From positions 1 through 64,000 of the forward strand of contig JAUYDL010000041.1 of assembly GCA_030691865.1 (NCBI GenBank): a stretch of 64,000 nt of DNA, written 5' to 3'. This DNA is from Candidatus Omnitrophota bacterium (lineage in GTDB: Bacteria > Omnitrophota > Gorgyraeia > Gygaellales > Profunditerraquicolaceae). The notes below the pieces were generated by a model that saw only the letters and a program-made list of their open reading frames with translations, did no database searches and was not told where the DNA came from. A program made the translations under genes and the position numbers. The first letter of the stretch is position 1. Every line of letters begins with the position of its first letter. Shown here piece after piece: positions 31,104 through 40,465 of the stretch.

Positions 31104-34100
31104 CTATCCACTAAAAGCTACCTTTAGTTCCTCCCCGCTCCTCCCTGACCCCAGCACTACCAGAATATCTTTAAGTGTCGGATCAGTTGCACAACAAGTT
31201 CCTTCCTGTATCCTTAGGATATCTGAGATACAAGAAACTATTCTTTCCATATCACTATCAAGGGTACCTCTAAAACAGCTTGCGGCAAGATACTCTTTTA
31301 AGCGTTCTGCAGATGGGGTAATCCCCGAATTAACCAGGCGCTCTATATCCGACCACTCCTGGGTTAAGTCTACACGCCGCAAAGTACTCTGAGGCATAGT
31401 CCTGATACTTGCCTTAAGATTATCCATAGACTGAATGACGATAGGCAGGAAACGGAAATCGATACCGCCTTTTTCACGGTCATCGCCTTGAGGCGCGACA
31501 GATATTTCCTCCTCAGGATAGAATTTTTGCTTGATCGCCTCAACCATTTTTCCATAGGGATGCGATTCTATCGAGAAACGAGATAACTCTGGACTCAAGC
31601 GGATCGCCCCGGCAGCTATTGCCTCTTCTTTTAAAGAAGCCATCCGCGACAAAAGACTAACGGCGTCTTGAGCTTTTCCTAATCCTGCCTTGATAATTAA
31701 CTCCACCGCCTCAAGTTCATCACGGATTTCACTCGCAGCCTCTACATCAACTTCATCAGTAATAACTGCCCCATTTTTAATATGCGCTATCTCGTGAGCA
31801 ATAATCGTCGCCATTTCCCCCCGGCTTATTTCTCCGGCAATAAATTTTTTTACAAACCAAATTAAGAGTTGGACGTCGGAACCATGAGTGGTTGCCACGC
31901 TTCCTAGCGAAAACTCAAAATTAAAATAAGGAGGAGAATTACTATCCAGGCCCGCTTCATGCAAAAGAGGCAGAAACATTGTCTCATATAAATTAATCCA
32001 CGCCTTCTGCTGATCAAGCGGCATAAAACGACCAAGCCCGTATTGGCTTACTTTTTCAACAGACCAAACCCCCGCCTCAACCTGTTTAATAATACTTACG
32101 TCTACATCCGCCTTATGTCCTTGCGATTCTGCGTATTGATGCGCTTCATAGATTAAACCTCTTGCCTGTTTTTGGTTATTCGGATTCTTGAGAAAATTAC
32201 TGAACAATTCATAGGCAGTGGCTTCATCAAGGCCAGGAAACATCTCTTTAGCTTTTTGGCGCAGATAACTTACTTCATCCTGTTCATGTTTGATTTTTTG
32301 CTCTAATATACCTTGTTGCTGCCATTCTGAGAATTTAGCTCTAGTAATATAAACAACACCTCTTCTTAAACCAGCTGAAGCGTATTGCTCGCCATTTTCA
32401 GTAACAGATAAATAGGATGCAGCGATAACAATCACTTTTTGGCCGTTTATCATATATACATTCTGATTATCCACTGATAAATCCAAATCTTCTGCTAGGT
32501 CTGATTTAGGATTAACATTAAACGCGTCAAGACGTCTTTGTCGTTCTGCTTCCGTAATTTTACCCTGTTTAAGCAAAATACCAAGAATACCTTCAAGAAT
32601 ATTGCGATTTGCCTGGGTTTCATCCCCTTTCCCAGTAGAAGAAATGGACGGAGAGTAGCTAAGCTCGTATACCTTGTTTGCTTGGTAAGCCGCCGGAGGT
32701 ACAGAAGTTTGAGGAACAGCGGGAATTTGCGAAGCAGGTGTTTGAATTTGGAACGCCGGCTTCTTCGATGATGTCCGTAGCGTTGTACGAACCGACGGAT
32801 CCAGCTTCTGCGCATGTTTCGGTTCATACCCGTAGTTAGGTTGGAGTTTTTCCTCTGGAGTAATGGAAATCTGGGTTGATTGCTCCAGATGCATCGTTTC
32901 TGCAATATAGTCTTGAACCCCGTTTCGGTTAGACAATCCCCCAACCTCGCCTGATGTAGCAATCATGAACTCCCATTTGTTTGCATCTGCAATCTGAACA
33001 AATGCTTCCATGGACCGGTCAATGAACTCATGCATCTTTTCGCTTGCCATGATCGAGGCAAAAGATACTGATGGATCAAAGCCGATGAGGATAAACTTAC
33101 CGGGTTGAATAAGGAAAAGGGCGTTTCCAAACACTTCCCCATCTTTTACCATTTTGACAGGAATGATGTTCTTCCGTTTAGATAAATGTGCAGGATGATC
33201 CCCAAAACACGTTCCGGAGATAACACCCTGCCAAACATCTAAAAGTGTCCGGGGAGTAAATACCAGAGAAATCATTTTCGTATTTTTCTCTTGTTGTTGA
33301 ACGGTTTCAATGCTCTTAGCATTCACCTGTTTAATAAGTTTTAACTCGTCTGTTGCTTCGAGCGTCTTTTGCAGATATGCAAGATTCGGATGGGCTGAAA
33401 AATAATCCGGAAGGTGTTGGCTCACCAATTCTTCTAGCTGTTTGATAAACAAACTCATATCAGTAACAGAAAGCGTACCACTAACAAACTGCGGAATGAG
33501 CGCATCAAGGTTGGAAAGCTTGAACACATCGCGCCATACCCCATTAAAAAGTGACGCATCAATGGAAAGTGCGCCAGCAAGAACCTTCGTAAGGTTGTCC
33601 AGCTTTTGCTCCTCACTTAAGGTACTGGCAATAATGCCGTTTATCTTTTTCAAAAGCGCCTCTTGCCCATCAGTCCGAAGATATGGAAGTAATAATTTTA
33701 TGGCGTCTGCTTTTGTTTGCGGATCAAGCAGTTGATTAATCGTATCAGCTGAAAAGATTTTTCCAATATCTTCCAACATTGCTACATGATCAACCTGAGG
33801 CGTATCGGATTGAAGCAAAAAGTCCCCAAGAAAAGCCTGGACTTGTTGACGCAGCGTATCAGGAATGGTAAAAAAGCTCTCCTGGATAGCAAATGGAAAT
33901 GTTGCCGTACCCGATATTAAGGGAATCGTGGTCAGCTGGCGAGAAACCGTTTCCAGAACTTGCCACCGCGGCAATGTCTGCCAGTTAGGAACACTGAATT
34001 GTTCCGCTAATTCAGTAAATGATGCGATATAATGACTATCAATAGAAGCAAGGAAAATATCAAACATCTTAAAATCCTCTTCTGTCTGGGGTTGATATCC

Positions 34101-37100
34101 ATTCACAAGTTTAGCTTGAAATTCGTTAAAACGCTTGTTTTTACTCTCAATCTCAGCCCGAATTTGTCCGATAAGTTCTTTAAGGCGATCGTCGGATACA
34201 GAGGAAGAGATACTTTCGGAAAGAAATGTCTGTACTGCAGGAACCAATAACGTTCTTCGTCGAACAGCAGTAAGCCATTGTTCTCTCGGAAGATATGAAA
34301 GCAGGGTATAGATACCAGGAGTAGGTTCCACTGTTCTGATATTGAAACCGTGAGCATTCAAATATTCCCTCAGAATAATAATTGTTTCCGGTTTTACTTT
34401 TTCTGTAATAAAGTTAAAAAATGAAACATCCGCATCGGTAGCAATCAGTTCAAGGCCGCCTTCTGTTAGTATCCTACGGATATCAGGTACAGTTAAGTAT
34501 AGTCTCCAAAATCGTTGTAAGGAAACAGGAAGACGTGAAAGAATATCCTCTGACATCGCAGTGCCAACATTTTGCCATACATTTTCAATAGCACCTAATT
34601 TGGTCTGCTTAGAAATATACGAAGTTATCAATTCATTAAATGAAATAGTTCCTTGTGAAGAAACAATGGCCGGCCGCAATACTCTTTCAATATCGGTAGT
34701 TAATAAAATTTTTGTTTGATTTTCAGGAAGCGCTAAAACATATAACCAATATATTTGCTCCTGTTGGGATCCAAATTCATTGTCTACCGCATGAATTAAA
34801 TTATTTGATCCTAAAAGTTTGAATAACTCAAATAAAGGGTAGTGTAGCTTAACATATTCGATAAATAACGCGTTGATTCTCACCTGACCATCTTTAATAT
34901 AAAAATACCGCTGTAAATCTCCAACAGAAATAGCTGGTACTTGATTAAGATAATTTTTGCCCAGCGCAGTTTCAGCTAAAAGTATTTGATGCAGCGGTTG
35001 TGCTGAATCTAATAGTTCATCAATCCGTTCTGGATGGAGATTAAAAAATTCCAATAATCGATTTTGCAGTGATCTATAAACTAACTGGTTTCCAAAATCA
35101 ATAATTCTCTTTTGTGTTTGCGGATTAACTCCATGGAGTTTACTTATTTCTGTGACACCCCTTTCAAAGGAAAGTAATGATGACTGAACGCCCCGTTGAA
35201 TAGCAAGTACTATGGGATTAGTAATTTCTTCAACTTGCTCCGCATCTTGAACAACATTTATTAGCCCCCGCCTTATAACATTGTTGATTCGTTCATTCAA
35301 AGCCAGAGCGATTATAATGGCGTAGGGATGACGAAGGAGTAATTCCCCTCTCTCTATTAAATTTGTACGATTATCAATCCGATGATTGAAACCAGATTCA
35401 AAATTAGAAATTGTGTCTTTATCCATTCCATAACCTTCACGAATAAGTTGCGCTAAGATATGTGCGGATCCGCTAGAAAGTACTGTTTTAATAAATTCTT
35501 GATAATTAACAAAAGCACGCCTCTCGTTATCTATATTTGCGAATTGCTTCTGCTGTCCTATTGCATCCAATATCACAAGTAAATCTTGTAATAGAGGCAC
35601 TTGCGTTGAAAGCGCATCATAGGATATAAGTAGATCCCCTAGCGTATCCCTCCCTACACCATAGTCATATAATCGTTGTAGCAAAGATAACGCTTCCTCT
35701 TGTCCTTTTTGGAATCCTCCATGTTGGATCGTTGCGGTTAAAAAACGAAGTGCTGGAGATGGGCCCTCTTGAGTGGAACTAAAAGCAGATTCATACCGAG
35801 TAGCACGATAGCTACTATAGTAGTTTCCGAAAACATCAAAAAGAAATGGGTACTCATGAGTAGCAGCTACGGCTTTTTGATATGTTTTTTCATCGACAGC
35901 AACGATTTCTTGAAAAAAAGGAAGGGATTGAGGTGGAAAATCATATTCTCCTACTCTGCTATTGCTCATTCCACTCATTCGTTGATCGATAATGTCCAGA
36001 TCAGTTACCCGCCTTGCTGGGTTTATTGAGTAATCATGATATATTCGCTCATAATGATTGGATGTAATATTCCCATCATAATATTTAAAAAGAATTGGTG
36101 ATCCGCTTTTTTCCAAACTTCGTAATACTTGCTCAGGTTGTTTTATGCCATTTTTCCGCATAGCCCTTAGTGATCGAATTCTTGGGATAAATAATTGCAC
36201 TGCATGAGATCGCAGATATGCTCGAGCAGACGCGCTCATTTTTTGCATTTGTTCTTCAGCCGCCTCTGTTGGGTGTCTATTAAGCACCCCTTGTGTGCTT
36301 AACCATTGAGTAGCATCCGTACTCATTTGTCTTAACCGATTTTCTCTACTATATTGACTATCTCCCAACCCATAAATCGTTCTGATAGATTTTACAACGC
36401 TTGAATCAACTGAAGGTAAAGTATCCGCTATATCTGTTAACCGCTGTGTTTGTGAAGTATAACCGATAAATGGCGTTGATTCCCAAAATATCTTTAAAAC
36501 GTATGACTCAATGGTGGCTTGAAGCTCCCCTGAAACAACTAATTGCGTTTCACTGATCGCAGCATTTGCTAGTAAATGAATGCGTGTTTTTAATTGCTCA
36601 AAAAGCATTCCTTTTGGATCAGCTATGCTAAATGTACGGATCATAATATCAGTAAATAGCGCTCGAATAGTAGGTTGCTGTTCAACCCTAAATTGTTTTT
36701 CCAATGCAATATAGTCGATAGCTAATTCAGCTATAACCTTACCTATATCACTCTTATAAAGCCCGGCGTGTTGTATAGCGCGAATAACAGAAGAAATATC
36801 AGGAATTTGTAATAATGTATCAACAAATTTACGTAAGCCACCTTCTGTAATTGTTGGTTTTTCTGTTAGATACGAGACAAAACCATATATGAGATCATCT
36901 AAATCAATTACTGCCTGCATCTGTCGCAATGTCTCAAAAAGACGAGTGTATTCATGCAAAACCAGATCAGAGTTTTCACTTGCAAGTATTTGCATAAGCA
37001 ACCGTGAAAAAGTGTAATAATTCATTAGGGATTGACTAGATTTTTTTGGATCACGAAGAGATGCACTAAATGAAACAAACGCCTGCCCTCCTATAAGTAA

Positions 37101-38873
37101 GCGTAGTTGAGCGTATTTCTCCAGGGAATTTTTTGTTTCAGACATTGCATCAATCATATTCATCACCAAGTCCATAGGAATATTTATTCGTAATCTACGG
37201 GCCAATTCTAAAGACTGGTCGATATATCCAATTGGATCAGGTGATGAAGTAAGGGAGTTAAAAAAATTAGGAATATGGGTAAATTTTGATTCTCCAAACA
37301 ATTCTAATAACTCTGATAATTTTGCAATATAAACATATTTTTGGTCGATAGTAAGAATCGACTCAATCGCCTTTTCCGGCCTAGAAGAACTGTAAGTACG
37401 AATGATCCTTCGTAATTTTGTAATAACTGTAAACGGATCCTCTGCGTGATCAATAATTTCAAACATTTGTTCTTGTTTAGCAGGGGTAATTTCTAATCGT
37501 TTCATATCACGAATAAATGCATTTCGCTCAGCTGTAAAAAACAGTTTTTTGAACCAATTTGTGGAGGGAGTTTGTGAAGAATTGGTTGGTGTTGTTGAAG
37601 TAGTTCGATTTTCTTCAATAGCTTGTTGTATTAAAGGATCTATAGCTGCTTGTTTATCTTCCTCTACGCCTTGTGCCTCAACATGCACTATGTCGCCATT
37701 ATTAACTTCTACGCTTACACCATACCCACTCCTTACCCCTGCTGGCGTACCCGGAATAACTGACCTATTTCCTACTGCTCCCATTGGCCTAGTTAATTCC
37801 TGCGCCAATGATGTATTGTCTGGAGCTAAAACCATACCCCCTGAGAAATAACTCCTGATCACCTGGCCATATGGTGTATAGGTGGGCTCTTGGATGTTGT
37901 ATTCCCCCTTCTCAAAATTCTCCTTATAGGCATTAAAGTAGGTGTTCACTGAATAAGGGGTCTTGGTTTGAAGATTAGTCAGGTCTTTTCTGTTTATACG
38001 TCCAGAGTATTGAGTGTTTTTGTTTTGATTTCTGGCTTTAAACCACTGGGCAAGAATTAAGGAGTAATAGACCTGTCTTAAGGGGCCGTAGCGCTTGGCG
38101 TTGTTGATTTCTTTGGTAAGTTTAGGAATGATATTTTCCCTGATAATCTGAGAAGAATATTCGTTGAGTTGTTTTTCTCTTTCATCTTTAAAAGAGTAGG
38201 TGGCATTGCCTTTTAAATAGTCTTGTTCCAGCATTACCTTTAGCGTTGCCTTATAGACATAAGCTGAATCTGTTGATTCACGGATGATGATTTCATCCGG
38301 AACGATCCAGGGGCGGGTTAGAGTAGGGATGGTTACGTTTTGATTTCCATAGAGCTCGCCTGCTTTTTGGTAGAGCTTATCCCAATACTCTTTACCTTCA
38401 AGGGTTTGAGGATTAGTCACATTGGCAGTATCTTTTTTTAGCTGCAGGTCTGCTTCCAGAAGAATCTTGCCTACTTCCGTCTGAGCTAAGAGCGGATCAA
38501 TAATATCATTGGGTGAGTCAGGACGCAAGTTTACCCAGAAGGTGTCATTGGGCAAAGCAATACCCACAAAGAAATAATTTAGTAAATCTTTGGTGATAGA
38601 TTCAACTTCAGGGACAGTCCCCTTCGGGGACAGTCCCTTAAACTGGTCGCCTTTATCTAAGAGAAGCTTAAAATTATTATTTAATCCATCGTAGGATATG
38701 TATCTTAAATGCAGGGGACGAAACTTATCCGGGGTAAAAGCATTATGTAAAGATGCGAAGTGGCCGGCGATATTTAGCTCAACAGCAGCAACCTGGGCAA
38801 AGCCCGTCTGCTGGACAACTAACAGGATACACAAAAATATAGCAATAATTTTTAAGGTCTTCGATTTTTTCAT
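31104..38873 (-). CDS. Giant secreted protein with C-terminal zinc-metallopeptidase-like motif
   Basis: About 2,589 residues. The ATG at 38873 is preferred over the TTG just before it. Residues 1-28 are a signal peptide ending TGFAQ. Residues 30-380 form a first region that ends with a VLAPDNTS/GVRSGYGV linker. Residues 400-1870 are long, AT-rich-coded, helical and without obvious repeats. Around 1880-2010 is a compact domain with GTCFGDHPAHL, and a Pro/Ser linker follows near 2040-2080. The last 400 residues include IIAHEIAHIKNG (HExxH, His at about 2360) with acidic residues DEVDVE downstream, and a Cys-containing tail. I do not recognise the whole protein. Very long secreted proteins are known from Omnitrophota and may serve adhesion or predation. 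Confidence 0.8.
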   Translation of the reverse strand: MKKSKTLKIIAIFLCILLVVQQTGFAQVAAVELNIAGHFASLHNAFTPDKFRPLHLRYISYDGLNNNFKLLLDKGDQFKGLSPKGTVPEVESITKDLLNYFFVGIALPNDTFWVNLRPDSPNDIIDPLLAQTEVGKILLEADLQLKKDTANVTNPQTLEGKEYWDKLYQKAGELYGNQNVTIPTLTRPWIVPDEIIIRESTDSAYVYKATLKVMLEQDYLKGNATYSFKDEREKQLNEYSSQIIRENIIPKLTKEINNAKRYGPLRQVYYSLILAQWFKARNQNKNTQYSGRINRKDLTNLQTKTPYSVNTYFNAYKENFEKGEYNIQEPTYTPYGQVIRSYFSGGMVLAPDNTSLAQELTRPMGAVGNRSVIPGTPAGVRSGYGVSVEVNNGDIVHVEAQGVEEDKQAAIDPLIQQAIEENRTTSTTPTNSSQTPSTNWFKKLFFTAERNAFIRDMKRLEITPAKQEQMFEIIDHAEDPFTVITKLRRIIRTYSSSRPEKAIESILTIDQKYVYIAKLSELLELFGESKFTHIPNFFNSLTSSPDPIGYIDQSLELARRLRINIPMDLVMNMIDAMSETKNSLEKYAQLRLLIGGQAFVSFSASLRDPKKSSQSLMNYYTFSRLLMQILASENSDLVLHEYTRLFETLRQMQAVIDLDDLIYGFVSYLTEKPTITEGGLRKFVDTLLQIPDISSVIRAIQHAGLYKSDIGKVIAELAIDYIALEKQFRVEQQPTIRALFTDIMIRTFSIADPKGMLFEQLKTRIHLLANAAISETQLVVSGELQATIESYVLKIFWESTPFIGYTSQTQRLTDIADTLPSVDSSVVKSIRTIYGLGDSQYSRENRLRQMSTDATQWLSTQGVLNRHPTEAAEEQMQKMSASARAYLRSHAVQLFIPRIRSLRAMRKNGIKQPEQVLRSLEKSGSPILFKYYDGNITSNHYERIYHDYSINPARRVTDLDIIDQRMSGMSNSRVGEYDFPPQSLPFFQEIVAVDEKTYQKAVAATHEYPFLFDVFGNYYSSYRATRYESAFSSTQEGPSPALRFLTATIQHGGFQKGQEEALSLLQRLYDYGVGRDTLGDLLISYDALSTQVPLLQDLLVILDAIGQQKQFANIDNERRAFVNYQEFIKTVLSSGSAHILAQLIREGYGMDKDTISNFESGFNHRIDNRTNLIERGELLLRHPYAIIIALALNERINNVIRRGLINVVQDAEQVEEITNPIVLAIQRGVQSSLLSFERGVTEISKLHGVNPQTQKRIIDFGNQLVYRSLQNRLLEFFNLHPERIDELLDSAQPLHQILLAETALGKNYLNQVPAISVGDLQRYFYIKDGQVRINALFIEYVKLHYPLFELFKLLGSNNLIHAVDNEFGSQQEQIYWLYVLALPENQTKILLTTDIERVLRPAIVSSQGTISFNELITSYISKQTKLGAIENVWQNVGTAMSEDILSRLPVSLQRFWRLYLTVPDIRRILTEGGLELIATDADVSFFNFITEKVKPETIIILREYLNAHGFNIRTVEPTPGIYTLLSYLPREQWLTAVRRRTLLVPAVQTFLSESISSSVSDDRLKELIGQIRAEIESKNKRFNEFQAKLVNGYQPQTEEDFKMFDIFLASIDSHYIASFTELAEQFSVPNWQTLPRWQVLETVSRQLTTIPLISGTATFPFAIQESFFTIPDTLRQQVQAFLGDFLLQSDTPQVDHVAMLEDIGKIFSADTINQLLDPQTKADAIKLLLPYLRTDGQEALLKKINGIIASTLSEEQKLDNLTKVLAGALSIDASLFNGVWRDVFKLSNLDALIPQFVSGTLSVTDMSLFIKQLEELVSQHLPDYFSAHPNLAYLQKTLEATDELKLIKQVNAKSIETVQQQEKNTKMISLVFTPRTLLDVWQGVISGTCFGDHPAHLSKRKNIIPVKMVKDGEVFGNALFLIQPGKFILIGFDPSVSFASIMASEKMHEFIDRSMEAFVQIADANKWEFMIATSGEVGGLSNRNGVQDYIAETMHLEQSTQISITPEEKLQPNYGYEPKHAQKLDPSVRTTLRTSSKKPAFQIQTPASQIPAVPQTSVPPAAYQANKVYELSYSPSISSTGKGDETQANRNILEGILGILLKQGKITEAERQRRLDAFNVNPKSDLAEDLDLSVDNQNVYMINGQKVIVIAASYLSVTENGEQYASAGLRRGVVYITRAKFSEWQQQGILEQKIKHEQDEVSYLRQKAKEMFPGLDEATAYELFSNFLKNPNNQKQARGLIYEAHQYAESQGHKADVDVSIIKQVEAGVWSVEKVSQYGLGRFMPLDQQKAWINLYETMFLPLLHEAGLDSNSPPYFNFEFSLGSVATTHGSDVQLLIWFVKKFIAGEISRGEMATIIAHEIAHIKNGAVITDEVDVEAASEIRDELEAVELIIKAGLGKAQDAVSLLSRMASLKEEAIAAGAIRLSPELSRFSIESHPYGKMVEAIKQKFYPEEEISVAPQGDDREKGGIDFRFLPIVIQSMDNLKASIRTMPQSTLRRVDLTQEWSDIERLVNSGITPSAERLKEYLAASCFRGTLDSDMERIVSCISDILRIQEGTCCATDPTLKDILVVLGSGRSGEELKVAFSG
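38611..38637. repeat. GGGACAGTCCCC repeat inside the giant gene
   Basis: GGGACAGTCCCC, three bases, then GGGGACAGTCCC form a near-perfect palindrome in frame, encoding LSPKGTVP. It matches the core of the intergenic GGGGAC hairpin family, so a mobile palindrome seems to have entered the coding sequence. Confidence 0.6.
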
Positions 38874-38876
38874 CAA

Positions 38877-38985
38877 TTGCCTACCGGCTCTTTAACTACT
38901 ATAAGTATGATATAATAGGTAAGAAAAAACAAGGGTAAAACAGGGTAAAAAGAAAGGGTTTTCAGTAACAAAAGGGGATGCAACA
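38877..38985 (-). promoter_or_regulatory. Upstream region of the giant gene with a weak promoter candidate
   Basis: On the minus strand TTTACC, 16 nt and TATTAT lie about 40 nt before the start codon. The -35 is poor. A GGTAGG sequence six bases before the ATG may act as ribosome-binding site. Confidence 0.35.
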
Positions 38986-39031
38986 AAAAGGGGACGTTGC
39001 CCTTCCGTCTTGAAGGGAAACGTCCCCTTTT
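38986..39031. repeat. Hairpin of the GGGGAC family upstream of the giant gene
   Basis: Arms 38986-39005 and 39012-39031 pair over 20 bp with one mismatch around a 6-nt loop. It is nearly identical to the element at 22838-22875, including the loop-flanking CCCTTC/GAAGGG. Confidence 0.8.
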
Positions 39032-39099
39032 CTACATCCTCTTTAAAGTATATGGATTTCTTAATTCAGATTGGACAAATAATCAATCAGAATGGACAA

Positions 39100-39275
39100 T
39101 TATAAAGGGAAAAAACACGAAGCTTTCCCGAATTTGTAGCAAGTATTCTCTGCAACTAACTAAAGAACAAGTAGGTTTCCCAAGAAATCTGATCTTAAGA
39201 CCGTATGCAAAGGGAAAGCTTCAGTTCTTTCCTTTTAGCTACAGACTTGGGAAAGAACTAAAAACACTTGTTGGC
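39100..39275. ncRNA. Candidate structured RNA or pseudoknot with competing helices
   Basis: Several exact complementary segments interleave. GAAGCTTTCCC (39119-39129) pairs with GGGAAAGCTTC (39212-39222). TTTCCCAAG (39176-39184) pairs with CTTGGGAAA (39246-39254), flanked by AACAAGT/ACTTGTT. AGTTCTTTCC (39223-39232) pairs with GGAAAGAACT (39250-39259). The second and third helices compete, and the first crosses the second. No known RNA family is recognised. The strand is uncertain; on the minus strand it would lie in the leader of the giant gene. A plus-strand frame (38997-39281) crosses it but lacks a start signal. Confidence 0.35.
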
Positions 39276-39282
39276 TGGTAAT

Positions 39283-39522
39283 CTATAACTTATGGTTTTC
39301 ATGTACCCTGACCGACCTGATTCTACCTAATTGCGAGCAAAGGTCAAAAACCAAAGTAGGATCTTCAGTAAGCATATTTACTTGATAATTACAGCTTTCT
39401 GCCTGCTTCTGGCAGTCTGTAACAGTCAGATCACTGCCAAATTCTGCCAAGGCGTTCTTGATGATTTTCGGCGAGCTGTCTTTAGCATGTAAAACAAACT
39501 CCAGTACGTATTTTGTAATCAT
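39283..39522 (-). CDS. Small conserved-looking protein, possibly ACT-like fold
   Basis: A 79-residue protein with a beta-alpha-beta-beta-alpha-beta pattern: ITKYVLEFVLHAK, SPKIIKNALAEFG, DLTVTDCQKQ, CNYQVNMLTEDPTLVFDLCSQL, RIRSVRVHE. This resembles a small ferredoxin-like or ACT domain. It overlaps the pgeF gene by 4 nt. The partner and ligand are unknown. Confidence 0.65.
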   Translation of the reverse strand: MITKYVLEFVLHAKDSSPKIIKNALAEFGSDLTVTDCQKQAESCNYQVNMLTEDPTLVFDLCSQLGRIRSVRVHENHKL

Positions 39523-40247
39523 TTAAGCATAACCACAGAAATTAATCTCCCCGCAACTTGGGCCTCCTTGCGAAATGAAAAAAAGTTATCATCAGAAAAA
39601 GTGCAAAGCGCGGGATCGAAAATATTTTCTTTTTTTACTCCACAGTCAACCAGCTGTCTTTGATTGATCAGCGCGATATCCATAAAAACCCGGCCGTCTT
39701 TCTTCAGCAACCCAAAGCCAAAATTACTTTTAAAATCCTTCTCTACTTCAAAACAACAGGAACGGATAGACGGGCCAAAACCAACAAATACATCTTTGGG
39801 TTGGCTACCAAATTTATTTTGCATGCCCTTAAGCCCCTCCTGCGAGATATTCTGTTCGGTACTGCGCCAACCAGCATGTAAAATGGCAATCGCCGGCCGC
39901 TTGGGATCATAAATAAAAACTGACAGGCAATCGGCAGTTAATATCGCAACGGGCACAGCTCTCTTATCAGTGATAAAACCATCTATATCGGCAAAAGAAC
40001 TATCATAATCTAACGCCCCTCTACCCTTATTTTCTTCAGTTACATATTCAATATTTTTCCCATGTACCTGCTTAGCACAAATCAGACTGCGATAATCAAT
40101 TCCTATGCTGCCAAGGAATTTTTTACGGTTCTCCAAAGAATTTTTGGTATCTCCGTAACATAAAGACATGTTACCATCCTGCCTTCTGCTAAAACAGGCA
40201 ACTGCCGAATTTATTGCAAATGTTTGTAATGGATTATAAGGCTGCAT
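39519..40247 (-). CDS. pgeF: Peptidoglycan editing factor PgeF (YfiH, laccase-domain family)
   Basis: A 242-residue protein of the YfiH family. The zinc/copper ligands are visible in CAKQVHGKNIE, AILTADCLSVF and AILHAGWRST; GPSIRSCCFEV follows. In E. coli PgeF removes misincorporated L-Ser from muropeptide precursors; other members bind purine nucleosides. It has a 14-nt overlap with the YggU-type gene upstream and a 4-nt overlap with the small gene downstream. Confidence 0.9.
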   Translation of the reverse strand: MQPYNPLQTFAINSAVACFSRRQDGNMSLCYGDTKNSLENRKKFLGSIGIDYRSLICAKQVHGKNIEYVTEENKGRGALDYDSSFADIDGFITDKRAVPVAILTADCLSVFIYDPKRPAIAILHAGWRSTEQNISQEGLKGMQNKFGSQPKDVFVGFGPSIRSCCFEVEKDFKSNFGFGLLKKDGRVFMDIALINQRQLVDCGVKKENIFDPALCTFSDDNFFSFRKEAQVAGRLISVVMLK

Positions 40248-40458
40248 CTATCTTTACCAGTTTGTCACGCGATTTCTCCCCGGCCTTAATTCTTATTTGA
40301 TATTTTTTTATTTTTAAATACGCGCTTAACAAATCGATAAGCTGTTTATTGGCCGCACCAAAGCAGGCCGGCTTAGTAAGATATACCTTTAGTTTATTGC
40401 CTTGCCGCTCAACATGATTACGGCTGGCGCGAGGATTAACGCGGACATCAAAAATCAT
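40234..40458 (-). CDS. DUF167/YggU-family protein
   Basis: A 74-residue protein with the family pattern VRVNPRASRNHVE ... LKVYLTKPACFGAANKQLIDLLSAYL ... IKAGEKSRDKLVKI. The function of this widespread family is unknown. It overlaps pgeF by 14 nt. Confidence 0.88.
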   Translation of the reverse strand: MIFDVRVNPRASRNHVERQGNKLKVYLTKPACFGAANKQLIDLLSAYLKIKKYQIRIKAGEKSRDKLVKIDAAL

Positions 40459-40465
40459 CTATTAA

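Noticed and set aside
38997..39281. A 94-codon plus-strand frame upstream of the giant gene
   Set aside because: It starts inside a repeated hairpin, lacks a ribosome-binding site, and crosses the interleaved complementary segments; no family recognised.
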